A DNA stretch of 21,527 bases. It comes from Reticulitermes lucifugus. Its lineage: Eukaryota > Arthropoda > Insecta > Blattodea > Rhinotermitidae. The stretch covers positions 18,218-39,744 of the forward strand of contig JAKCWW010004725.1 in the NCBI GenBank assembly GCA_026260175.1. The letters run 5' to 3'. This document shows positions 1 to 9,379 of this stretch, piece after piece (within the stretch, counting starts at the first letter, position 1; each line of letters opens with the position of its first letter). Both the position numbers and the translations under genes were made by a program. The notes under the pieces are model-generated. The model was not told the origin of the DNA. It did not search any database and saw only the letters and a program-made list of their open reading frames with translations.

Positions 1-27
1 AACACTATAAATGTGTTACATACCTCA

Positions 28-252
28 CTATGAACCATCTTTATACATAAAAAATTCATCTACTGAGTAAAAGAAGTGTGTGTTTAAGTATTTTCTTAAT
101 GCTACTTTAAATATTGTCTTTTCATTCTTAAGACTTATAAGACTCAGTGGGAGTCTGTTGAAAATTCTGATACCGGCATAGAATGAACTTTTTTGAAAAC
201 AAGATAGGTTGGCATTTGGTCTATGCAGGTGGTGCTTATTCCTGGTGTTCAA
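28..252 (-). pseudogene. LINE (non-LTR retrotransposon) ORF2 C-terminal remnant
   Basis: The minus-strand reading gives about 74 codons with the pattern seen at the extreme C-terminus of many arthropod non-LTR reverse transcriptases: an 'HLHRP..NL' block, then 'FQKSSFYAGIRIFNRLP', then a short helix ending 'LRKYLNTHFFYSVDEFF'. These ORFs normally end just after the 'YSVDE' block, as here. No reverse transcriptase or endonuclease domain is present, and an in-frame stop lies just upstream of the block, so this is a 5'-truncated dead copy. The assignment rests on motif recall, not on a search. The exact clade (CR1- or Jockey-like) is not resolved. Confidence 0.7.
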
Positions 253-702
253 TATTTCTTATTGGATTACGGGTAAAAATCTTTATTGCCCTTTATTTTC
301 CAGTCCATTTTTGACAAATAAACACAGTAGTATGTATGTATAATTACCACTGTCTTCCTGTTCTCCATGGTCTGTATTTCAGAAACAAATAATGATAGTG
401 GAAAAGTGTCACATACAAAAGTTGTTTATTATTGGAAGAAAAACTCAAGAGATGTTGTTAACTTTACTGTTACATGCATGGGTTTGAGACCAAATTAATT
501 ACTTTCCCCAGTATACTGTACAGTTCCTGTGAAAGTTGGGGAAATCCAAACCATTGCCATTGCTAAAATATGTGAAAACCCCAATCTGGCACCATCACTA
601 GATATGGGGAGAAGACAAACTATATTATTAAACAGCTGATGTGTTAATAAATACATTAATCTATCTAGTTATTGCATTATGTCGTCTTCAATTCTCCCTT
701 AA

Positions 703-820
703 CCCTTCAATGATGCTGGGGTTTAAATTCTAACTACTGTCCAGACAGAGGAGTTTTTAAATTTAAAGTACCCTAAAATGCACTGACTTGGTAGAGTGCA
801 CAGAGGATGGCACTGAAGGG
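703..820. mobile_element. piggyBac-type MITE (non-autonomous), 118 bp
   Basis: The element begins CCCTTCAATG and ends with the inverse CACTGAAGGG, giving terminal inverted repeats of about 10 bp with one mismatch. It is flanked on the left by TTAA (699-702) and on the right by ATAA (821-824), a one-base decay of the TTAA duplication that piggyBac transposases make. There is no coding capacity. It lies upstream of the zinc-finger exon at 981, probably in an intron. A related transposase fossil exists in the same window (9380-11138), but common ancestry has not been shown. Confidence 0.6.
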
Positions 821-980
821 ATAAAACTGTATAAAGGAAATTGTTAGAAATGACTTCCATACAGTTTCATTATGAAGGATTTTTAGATAAACGTGAAGTA
901 TTTTTCAGTCCTCTGATCATAAAATCATTTGTACATTAAAGACATTGGCTGTTGTTTCTGAGTTGTTATTCTGAATGCAG

Positions 981-2192
981 GTTCAAGACTCCACTTCAGT
1001 TGCGGAAACACCAAACAGTACACACAGGTGCCAAGCCACATCAGTGTGATGTGTGTGGACGTCAGTTCCGAGAACGGGGGACGTTAAGGGAGCACCATCG
1101 TATCCATACTGGTGCAATGCCTTTTACTTGCGAGTTCTGTGGTAAAAATTTCCGCTTCAAGGGTATACTTACGGTGAGTTTATAGGATTTTCTGGTTCCA
1201 AAGATTCCACTTTTCACATGTACTAATTATATGTTGAGAGGTGGGCACCTGAGGTTACATCAGTCTGCACACATGTGTGGGCACAAATGCCATCATATAT
1301 TTTTCTCCCCCTATTAACACTTTAGTAGTATACAAAATTTTCAAGAAATCTGCCCATCTGAAGCCAGTGCACCATTTTACTTCTTCATTCTGTAAACGGT
1401 AACAGTAAAGGTATAAAGTTGGCCTTCAGTGGCAAGGTGTTCATACAAGATTTAACAAAAAGTGGTCAGCTGTTTAAAAAGTTGTAACAGGAAATACACA
1501 GACAGAATGGTGGTTTTGTCGGCATAGTTTCTTTCCTAAAGAAAGGAAAGCAGGCTAAGAATAGAGTTGCCTTAAACAGTTAGTTACACAGTTAGTAACA
1601 AATAAGAAACTTGCTGAAAGCATCATACTTTGGACAGCATTACACATCTTAAATTAACATGTTCGAGTACTATTACAGGAATCACCCATGCATGTGTATC
1701 ATAAGTGACATAAAATGTGCTGGATTTTTACAGACGCATCGCCGTCAACACACAGGAGAAAGACCATACTCTTGTTTGGAATGCCAACATCACTTCACCA
1801 ATTGGCCCAACTACAATAAGCACATGAAACGTCGGCATGGCATAAACACAAGCCACCAACCAGATCCTAATAAAATTGCAGCGGCAGCAGTTGCTGCAGC
1901 AGCTGAAGCAGTGGCCGCAGCAAATAACAGCTCTATTTCGCCTGTTGTGTCTGCTACTGTGGCAACTCACAATATATATGTAAATCAGGGTTCAAATCCA
2001 GGACATGATGAACAACATCTAATGACCCGTAGTGATCGTGGATTGCAGTTTTATAACCCAGCCCCTGCACCTTCGTATACGGCAGCTCCAATACCTGCAG
2101 CATCAATGTTAGGGTTTTACAATATACCTCAGTTACAACAAAGTATGGACACAACTACCATTGAAATGTTACATTCTGTGCAGCAAAGGTAA
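981..2192 (+). CDS. C2H2 zinc-finger protein, two 3' exons (981-1173, 1734-2192)
   Basis: Partial gene for a probable nuclear DNA-binding protein. Exon A (981-1173) follows TGCAG and ends at a strong donor, ACG|GTGAGT. Exon B (1734-2192) follows TTTTTACAG. The junction is phase 0 and the intron is 560 bp. Exon A starts with two bases of its first codon supplied by a missing upstream exon. It encodes the helix half of one finger (LRKHQTVHTG), a complete finger (CDVCGRQF...HHRIHTG) and most of a third (CEFCGKNF...), which is completed by exon B (THRRQHTG). Exon B adds a fourth finger (CLECQHHF...HMKRRH), then a polyalanine-rich segment and a Ser/Asn/Gln/Pro-rich tail of roughly 130 residues to the TAA stop. 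All visible Cys/His ligands are intact. Linkers TGAKP, TGAMP and TGERP are near the canonical type. The paralogue cannot be named. The stop overlaps a possible splice donor (see findings). Confidence 0.9.
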
Positions 2193-2319
2193 CTTATCAG
2201 ATCCCTGATACCCTGTTACAGGAAATGGAAATTAATGAACAAGAAAGATTGTGGACTTGTGCTGGAAGTCTGATATTAAGAAAGCAAGTATTAGAATGTA
2301 AATATGTATTGCAAATAAA
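2193..2319 (+). promoter_or_regulatory. 3' UTR with AATAAA signal of the zinc-finger gene
   Basis: Sequence after the TAA is AT-rich and carries AATAAA at 2314-2319, about 120 bp past the stop. That is a plausible cleavage signal if exon B is the last exon. The cleavage site itself cannot be seen. Confidence 0.45.
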
Positions 2320-3208
2320 TCCATTCCATAATTTCTCACATTTGAAGTGAAAAATTCAACAGCTGATAAATTATTACTGTAGTATGAACACTCTTTAATG
2401 ATACAGATATTTTGGATGCATTTATGTTCATGCGTTCAAACTCTTAGTGTATTCTTATACCCTGCTTTTATTGATAGCATGTAGAGACCTCAGTGATGAT
2501 GCAGTTTTAAAAACTGCATGGATCTCGTACCTTTTTACCTCAACAAATTTAATTCCATATATGTAAATAAGTTTGCCATCTTGTAGGATATATTAAATTT
2601 TATTAGTAGTCCCCATGACCCCACACTTTGTTCTGCACCCTTCCAAAGGCATAGTCACATGGAATTTGTGGAGAATGAAACTGCCACAAGGTAGTTTATC
2701 GAAGTTCTCCCATTTATGAAACCATAATTGTGCATTATTCAATTTTAAAACTACTTAATTTGATAGCTGGCAGCACTAATAATTACCTTGCTAGTAATTC
2801 CAATTCTGAAGTTTCTGCAAGTAATATGTATTTGTAGTTCCTATTTTGCTTTTCTGTTTGTAGTGCAGCTTGGAAAGTAATATATAATTCATACATTTCT
2901 ATTATTACTTTTTCATGCGTTCCAAAATAATTGAGTAACATTAGATCATTAGATGCAACACTCCCACCTACAGGGGACCACACTCTGAATTCTCACTTGT
3001 GAAAAAATGTCCAATCCTATGAGGTGTTTAAACTACAGTCAACTTGGACTTGGAATTGCATATTTCTCCATTACATTGTGCTTCACACTGTACTGTATGT
3101 TCCAGTCAATAGATACAAGTTTGTTACCTACAAACTGAATTATACAGTATTGCTTCCAAGATCTGATGTCATATTGCCTGGTACATAGCATCATCAAAAA
3201 AGACTGTA
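2320..3208. other. intergenic or 3' flank, no gene seen
   Basis: AT-rich sequence with only short open frames of random composition on both strands. No splice-flanked exon, RNA gene or recognisable repeat was found. Confidence 0.5.
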
Positions 3209-3216
3209 ATCTAAAT

Positions 3217-3561
3217 CAGGGGTCTCATACATGTGGGCTGCATGTGGCCTGCAGTTTGATTTTATATGGCCCTCTCACAGATCTTATTCCAATTATAGAA
3301 TGTGGCCTGACTCAGTGTCACAGAATTTTCTTTTATTTAAAGTGTGTTTCATCATGTCAGTAGATACAACAATGCAGTAAAGTTTTAATTCAATAATTGT
3401 AACATTTTTATTATGTTATTAAAAGTATGAAATATTATTGATGCCCTGTTTAACGTTAATGAAAATATTCACCATCTTTATTGCTTAAAATGGTATATGG
3501 CCTGCCTTATATTTCAAAATTATCTGTTTGGCCAATGTATTATTTCAGTTTGAGACTCGTG
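3217..3561. mobile_element. non-autonomous hAT element (345 bp) with 8-bp target duplication
   Basis: The left end CAGGGGTCTCATAC and the inverse of the right end, CACGAGTCTCAAAC, form imperfect terminal inverted repeats of the hAT type; many hAT elements start CAGNGGTC. The flanks are ATCTAAAT (3209-3216) and ATGCAAAT (3562-3569), 6 of 8 identical, consistent with an aged 8-bp duplication. The interior near both ends has GTGGCCTG/ATGGCC words typical of hAT subterminal regions. A 65-codon plus-strand open frame inside is not transposase-like. The copy is old and cannot move by itself. Confidence 0.65.
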
Positions 3562-4234
3562 ATGCAAATACAGCCAGCAGAATCTCAGATTTCACGTCAC
3601 AGAACAGCTTTAAAACCCACACAAATAGTGTTATCATTCATATGCCTACTCTTTGTATAAACATTTTTTGGCATGACTACATTTTACCTCATAAACAGAC
3701 ATAATTTAAATTATACTCAATAACTGATTAATACACAGTTCCAAATCAACTTCTCATGCACGTGACTGATTTTGGTGACAACTGTATGGACATTTCTAAA
3801 GTGTTTAATGTATGGTAGAGTATTCATATATTCTGGATCACACCTTTGTAAGGTTTTCAAATTACATCAGGTGCACAGACAGGGATATTTACAAGTACCA
3901 TGTCCCTGAGTGCAGGAAAATATGGCCTTCATGCATGTAGGTGCAATAGCTGACACAGTGGCTAGTTTTGCTATTGATATCTGAGTCACTGAATGGGCAG
4001 TCACTTGTTAGTTGTCTCTTATATATGGACCTCAGATGGTCTGAGCTTGCTTGCGAAATGTATTCGCTAGAACAATGAGTGTTCATTTGCAACACCTTCT
4101 GCGAAGTATGCGTCATGAAAAAATGTTGCCAAAGATTTGTAAAAAAATATCCCTTGTCAAGAACAATATACATAATGCTGTAGTGGAAAAATTTCAAATC
4201 ACAGATTCAGTGCTGTACATAAAGAAAATGTGAG

Positions 4235-4621
4235 AACTTGTGTTTCTCTCAGATGAAGTGTGGTTTACGTTAAGTGCAAATGTAAACAGCCAAAATAACA
4301 CTTGTTAATGTTCTGAAAATCCCCATGCAGTTTGTGAAGTCTGTTTTACATGACCAAGTTAGTCTGGTGTGCAGGGAGTATGCACAAAATCATAGGGTTC
4401 ATATTTTTCAAAGAAAAACAATTAATTCTGACACCATACATCATGGAATTAACAGGAGAAGAGAACATGTACAGCAGTCTACTTTCTTCATAAGAATTGA
4501 CAGTTTTTAAGAGAAAGTGCTGGTATTTCAAGACAACTCTTGTCATGTGTCAAGAAATATTTTCCAAAGGTGCAAGGCCTGCTTAAAAGCTGAAGGTTGG
4601 CACTTTGAGACTCTTCTGTAA
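4235..4621 (+). pseudogene. Tc1/mariner-superfamily transposase fossil, internally deleted
   Basis: Decayed transposase of the DDE type. The first catalytic block reads LSDEVWFTLSANVNSQNN, with the Asp at 4252-4254, followed by SENPHAV. The frame shifts near 4320 into LHDQVSLVC..., a stop falls at 4508-4510, and the second catalytic block FQDNSCHVS has its Asp at 4532-4534. Only 29 codons separate this Asp from the TAA at 4619-4621 (C-terminus RCKACLKAEGWHFETLL). That is too few to include the third acidic residue and the C-terminal domain, so about 90 codons appear to be deleted. A plus-strand open frame just upstream (4051-4233) may be the N-terminal helix-turn-helix region, but I could not support this by motif. 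Family assignment is by motif recall. Confidence 0.7.
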
Positions 4622-4991
4622 AATATGGTCAGCTGAGTTGCAGGGGTGAAAGTGGACCCTAAATTTGAATGGATGCAGACTTATTATTAATGGTTCTGTA
4701 ACATGTGCTGTGCTCTGGGGCACAGTAAAAAATGGTCAGTGTATGCTAATATGTAGATATGCCAGGAACTCATTTATTGGTAAGAAGTTAAAACTGTTCT
4801 CAAACAGGACTTCAACATCTTCTAGACTCAAGGTAGAAAATGGCCAAAAAATGTAACAGAAACCTTCTGACAAATATAATTTGTATTGCAGTGAAATGTT
4901 AATGCTGTCACCTCTTGTGGACTGTCAGAATGCTTACATTGTATTGGAATTTATAGATAATGAAAGATGACCAAACAAGATTTTAAAATTG
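4622..4991 (+). other. flank between transposase fossil and palindrome
   Basis: AT-rich sequence that may include the 3' end of the transposase element. No terminal inverted repeat or second gene could be defined. Confidence 0.35.
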
Positions 4992-5300
4992 AGAACTAAT
5001 TGTCTTCTGGACTTTGTCCATCGTCCGGATAAAAGATAAAAATATAAAATCACGACGTTTTGGAAGCTGGTTCTTCTTCCGTCTTCAGGTGAAGGGAGGG
5101 GAGACACCTACTCAGATGAGTCCCTTAGACCGAGCTAATCTCAATCACTGAGGTTAGCTTGGTCTAAGGGACTCATCTGAGTAGGTATCTCCCCTCCCTT
5201 CACCTGAAGACGGAAGAAGAACCAGCTTCCAAAACGTCGTGATTTTATATTTTTATCTTTTATCCGGACGATGGACAAAGTCCAGAAGACAATTAGTTCT
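4992..5300. repeat. 309-bp near-perfect palindrome (foldback/MITE-like element)
   Basis: Two arms of about 154 bp are inverse copies of each other around a centre at about 5146, with no spacer. I count only a few mismatches (5144/5148, 5139/5153, 5132/5160, and a C/T difference in GAGACACC versus GAGATACC). The arm runs from AACTAATTGTCTTCTGG through CACGACGTTTTGG and GTCTTCAGGTGAAGG to the centre. There is no coding sequence. A transcript across it would fold into one long hairpin. A clear target-site duplication was not found. Its high arm identity contrasts with the decayed elements around it. Confidence 0.9.
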
Positions 5301-6060
5301 TAATATTATATACCATCGTCAGAACCTTTTAGAAGATTTTAAAAGTATGCAGTACACATTTAACAAGTGTCTTTGGCAGAAGGAGTTATGGAAGACATGC
5401 CAACATCCATACTCCGTACACATATCAGAAAAATAAATTTAGCTGATGTGAAAAAGAGACGTGATAATCGGTAACTGACATAAAACTGGTTCACTCTGAG
5501 ATGATCCATGGAAGTGCAGCTCTTCAATAAACCATATAATTAACATCTCAATTAACTCTTCCCTTACAATAAACAAACCTTAAATTTACATGTAGCTATT
5601 CACTGTTAGCTCATCCTTTGGCCAATTCTGGCTGGCAAAAGGTCATAATTTTATACTGAATAAATAAGCAATTGATATTAACAATGATGTACATTGTTAC
5701 TATATGCATTAAAAGAAAATTAAGTGTTGATATAACTTGTTTAATATATGCTTCCAAGTCATACTGCAGTAGAGCAATACATTCATGAAAAGAATAAAAC
5801 AAGTTTGATTTCAACCCAGTCAGGACTTCTTTCTCCCTCCCCATGTCGGAGAATGTGCATGTTCAGGAGACCACTGCCGATTTTTTGGTGTGCAAATTCA
5901 GAAATGTGTACACATCATCTCTTTTTGTTTAATTATTACAAAAACCTTCTTCTGAATAATGTATTGGAAATCAAATGTGTGCCTTCTCTAAAACTTTTGT
6001 TCAAGATAATTTTATTGTAAGAAATCTTAGATATATCTAACACATTATGCTGGATACATG
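5301..6060. other. AT-rich region, no gene seen
   Basis: Short open frames occur on both strands but lack splice context, codon structure or recognisable motifs. No named repeat was recognised. Confidence 0.45.
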
Positions 6061-6240
6061 CAGAAGTGTATGTAAAGTCATTAAAGTTGTCCAATCGAAA
6101 TGACAACTGAAAGGGTTTGACGGTTTTTCTTTAATTTTCCCAATATCAAATTTCATGAAAATCTGTTTGGTGGTTCTAAAGTTGTAAGTGCATACATACA
6201 TATGGACTCTTTGGTCCCAAAGGTGCTGGTTATCACAACT
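6061..6240 (+). repeat. probable retroelement 3'-tail repeat
   Basis: The stretch AAATTTCATGAAAATCTG..TGGTTCTAAAGTTGTAAG..CATACATACATA closely follows a sequence that recurs in insect genomes at the 3' ends of non-LTR elements (a 'TTTCATNAAAATCNGTTNAGTAGTTT...CAGACATACATA' pattern). There is no coding content. The assignment is from memory of the consensus and is tentative. Confidence 0.4.
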
Positions 6241-6844
6241 TTTACTGTACCATTTTTCCAGTTATTTTTTGCTGCTATTATGCTTGCCGTCATCAGTGTC
6301 CCAAACTAAAACATCCTCTCAGCCATCTATAGTGATCAAAATCCCATGCTTTTTAAAACAGTAACAGCAAGGTCTGTTTCTTTTCAGTCTCAGGTGCACT
6401 TGATTCGTTTACACAAGTTTCGAATTTCTGGTCATTTTATGTTTCCTGCAGCAGTCAGCTGGTGGTCCCCAAATACAGTCACTCATCTGGCTGTCCAAGT
6501 GCAATCCTTTTTGTCCAAAATGTTAACTGTTTTTACCTTGTGTCTTCAGTAATTAATGAAGTCTTGCTGTTGTCAGTACTGTTGTACTGAGAAACATGAA
6601 TCATAAAAAAATATTTGAACATAATCAACAAATGTGTCATAGAGAAAACTCTGTACTGTATATTTCTCATGCCTTTATTCTACTGCTACAGGCAAAAGGC
6701 AATGGGGAAAATAGTTCACTTTTCACATTACTGATCTCAGAATCATAAAAAAAGAAGGCATGTGGACTAATTAAATGCCATACCATGAAGATGTATGAGG
6801 GAGCAAAGTACAGTTATACACATTCTTAAAAACACTAGATGGAA
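6241..6844. other. unassigned sequence
   Basis: No exon, RNA or clear repeat was recognised. The part at 6390-6510 is somewhat richer in GC than its surroundings, but neither strand gives a convincing protein or splice context. Confidence 0.4.
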
Positions 6845-6910
6845 GAGAGAGAGAGAGTGTGTGTGTGTGTGCGTGTGTGCGTGCGTGTGCGTGTGTGTGT
6901 GTGGGGGGGG
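6845..6910. repeat. compound (GA)n(GT)n microsatellite with G-run
   Basis: A GA tract is followed by about 45 bp of GT/GCGT repeats and then eight G residues. It abuts the 3' end of the minus-strand SINE at 6911-7072 and may have grown from that element's tail. Confidence 0.9.
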
Positions 6911-7072
6911 CAAGCATCACACCCAGGCAGCTTTGCCACTAGGAAAAAGAGCTAGAAGCCTGCCAGTGGTGGACACGATGTGGTGGAAACAGAAAAATAT
7001 CTGCCACTGCAAGGAATCAAACCCTGGTGATCCCACCCATAGGAACAAAGACTGAGCTGTGCTAGCTCATCA
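6911..7072 (-). mobile_element. tRNA-derived SINE, minus strand
   Basis: Read on the minus strand, the element starts with a tRNA-like head. An A-box-like GAGCTAGCACAGCTCAGT (7050-7070) is followed by a B-box-like CAGGGTTTGATTCCTTGC (about 7009-7027), the internal RNA polymerase III promoter layout. A tRNA-unrelated body of about 100 bp follows and ends in the CA/GT microsatellite. The head does not fold into an intact tRNA by inspection, so it is a SINE and not a tRNA gene. Confidence 0.6.
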
Positions 7073-7882
7073 AAAGTTACGTTTAAATTAAGATATATAT
7101 TTAACAGATCCCAAGTAATATTCTGCTAAGCTGAATGATAGTCCACTTGATAAAGCCATTACTTTAATGATTTCTTGGCCACAGAAATTCTCAGCATTAA
7201 TGCATGTAGAAATTTTTTACCACTCTAACAGATTTTGTGATTTTTTTATATGTCTAGCTTAGAAGTGGGAAGAATAATACAGCAGGCTAGTCTAGTTTTG
7301 ACTATTTTTGATAAAAGTATTTTAATCCATTTCCTGAAACAGGGTTCATGAGGCAGTGCAAATGGAAACAATTTGCATTTATCTCAATTCAGAGTCGCCC
7401 AGACAGTTAATTTTGTATATAATGGAAATAGGAACTTCCAAAGAGTTACTTTCCTGACTCGTAAGCGCCAAGAATTTTACAATGAAGAAAGTGTTTTCAA
7501 AGTTGTGAACAAAACTTGAAGAGCATAAATACTGTGTGTGTGTGTGTATAAAAAGTAATAAGACATAGCTATGAAGAAAAATATCGTGCATGTAGACAAC
7601 TGCTCACTATCTTCACTAAAATGTATTATACTGATGTAGAAATTTCAAATATTTTTAAAACTGATTTTTAACACTGCAGTTTCAAGTCTTTCGTTTGTAT
7701 ATAGTTGTAATGTATTTTATTGCCAGTCCATTATTTGTAGTATGAATGTTCATTAAATTCCATTGATGTAATGAGTATATATTTTAAATGTTTCCAACAA
7801 GAGATGTATTTCCTATTGAACATTTCTTTCTGTATCTTTCAGTATTATATTATGATAGAATCAGGATTGAAATCAAACATGT
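7073..7882. other. AT-rich region with a short (TG)n tract
   Basis: No gene was recognised. A small TG microsatellite lies at about 7533-7547. The minus-strand open frame 7379-7591 reads through this tract and has no protein-like features. Confidence 0.45.
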
Positions 7883-8145
7883 ATGAGCTTGGGCAGCATA
7901 GTCAGTATAGCACCTAGGCTACACACTATACAGTCTGGTGTTCAAATCCCAGTAGGGGCAAGAGGTTTCTCTCTTCTCCAAGATATCCAGACTGATTCTG
8001 GGGTCAACCCAGCCTCCTATTCAATGGGTACTACCATTCTTTCCCCATTGTTAAGCAGCCAGGTTATGAAGTTAACCACTCCTCTCCATCTACTGCCAAA
8101 GTTAAGAATGAGAAGAGCTATACCTCTACTCCCCCTATATCCCTC
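7883..8145 (+). mobile_element. tRNA-derived SINE, plus strand
   Basis: It starts with GGGCAGCATAGTCAGTATAGC, followed by a B-box-like GTGTTCAAATCCCAGTAGG, then a body whose fortuitous translation ('GVQIPVGARGFSLL', 'QTDSGVNPASYSMGT') recurs in predicted proteins of many insects because this repeat is so abundant. The 89-codon open frame across it is therefore repeat-derived and not a gene. Target-site duplications were not identified. Confidence 0.6.
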
Positions 8146-8242
8146 TATATGACAATGACAGGGAAAACTTTACCTTTTATTACATTAGAGTTGAAATTTA
8201 ATATCACTTCTGGAATTAAATTTTTTGTTATGACACCATGTA

Positions 8243-8753
8243 CATGGGTGATTCAAAAATGTAAAGGCAATTTATTTATTACATATACAAGAGGTAGACA
8301 TACAAGTAGCATAATTTCTTGTGTAATCTCCATGAATCTCAAAACACTGACAGCTTGGTCCACCAGTTCCATGCCCTCAGAAGAACATTTTTGGGTGTTT
8401 TTGAAGTAATCCTTTCACATCTTGAAAATAGGTGTACACATAATGCACTTTTAGTGGTCCAAAAAGGCGGTAGTAACATGGGGCAAAATCCAGATGCATG
8501 GAAGATGAGGAAGATGCTCAGAGTTAAGTTACTGAACAGTTTCAACCAAGAAATGAATGACAGCAAGTTGCTCCTCAATGGTGCAATCATAAAGTGGAAT
8601 TGACATGTTTATACTGAAGCTGTAAAAATATACTATGCACACCTCGAGCAACTCAAGTGTAAATTCATGTGAGCACAGAATACACATGATGACTGTGGAA
8701 GCACATTTCAAAATTTTCTAAACTAAACGTGTTTGCTTTTTTAATCACCCTCA
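8243..8753 (-). mobile_element. internally deleted mariner element, minus strand
   Basis: The ends match: CATGGGTGATTCAAAAATG at 8243 and, inverted, TGAGGGTGATTAAAAAAGC at 8753. TA precedes the left end, as for mariner insertions. On the minus strand, an N-terminal motif TIEEQLAVIHFLVET (about 8545-8588) is followed, after a deletion of most of the transposase, by C-terminal pieces in shifting frames: LFGPLK, then HPKMFF, then a GDYT block near the end. In intact mariners these last blocks follow the third catalytic acid. The catalytic core is missing, so the copy is dead or was mobilised only in trans. Motifs are from recall. Confidence 0.65.
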
Positions 8754-8763
8754 TTTCCACAGG

Positions 8764-8900
8764 TGATTACTGATGTTTCAGAGAACCTGTTATCTCCTTT
8801 CATCCTTGTAACCTGAAAATGAATCAGCAGGCTCCTCTGAAACATTAGTGCCCATGTGCCATAATCCATAAGATCAGAACCTTAATTTCCACCACCACAA
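8764..8900 (-). repeat. dispersed insect repeat, copy 1
   Basis: The minus-strand reading contains MGTNVSEEPADSFSGYKD and, upstream, sequence equivalent to the 'VLMPCSLVGRYQCFGGTYCLHLQ' frame widely seen in predicted insect proteins. This marks a short non-coding interspersed repeat that is often mis-annotated as protein. It adjoins the end of the deleted mariner. A second, differently decayed copy lies at 12440-12615. Confidence 0.5.
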
Positions 8901-9379
8901 AACCTCAACCACTTCTGCAATATTTTCAGTCTTCACTGTATGGTAAGAGCTCAACATAAGCATCTCTGACACGCTGTTCAAAACTCCATGCACTACATAC
9001 TTGGTATACTATTCCCTTCAGTCCTACTCTTTCATAACCTAGAAATCTAATCCAAAAATGCTCTCAGTGTACACAGCTTCAGATAACTTCAACAAATGTT
9101 TCAAATCACCTATTATAAGTGATGACATATAAATGAAAGCTTTTATTTTCTTGTCATAATTAAATTGTCTTACTGGTTTTAAAGATAGGTGGTGTACTTT
9201 TAGTGCAACTGTGCTGTCTAATCCAATAATCCTTTATGCAATATACCCCTAACAGGGCAGTAACACAAATATGTTTCACATTTCTTTCAACAAAGGTTAT
9301 AAAGAGGTTCAAGCTTGAACATAAACAAGCTGATGGCACTTCATGTGCCATCACACTTCAGTCTACATGCTACTCACAG

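Noticed and set aside
952..980. Plus-strand frame upstream of the zinc-finger exon starting with ATG at 952
   Set aside because: It runs through the acceptor CTGAATGCAG, and its Cys-Cys-Phe spacing does not fit a C2H2 finger, so it is intron read-through.
1728..2154. Minus-strand open frames over the zinc-finger exon
   Set aside because: They are antisense shadows of a clear C2H2 coding exon.
6795..7055. 86-codon plus-strand frame
   Set aside because: It reads through a GT microsatellite and the antisense of a SINE.
7009..7072. tRNA gene on the minus strand
   Set aside because: A and B boxes are present, but no complete cloverleaf is apparent and a SINE body follows.
7883..8152. 89-codon plus-strand frame as a gene
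   Set aside because: The peptide is the fortuitous translation of an abundant insect SINE.
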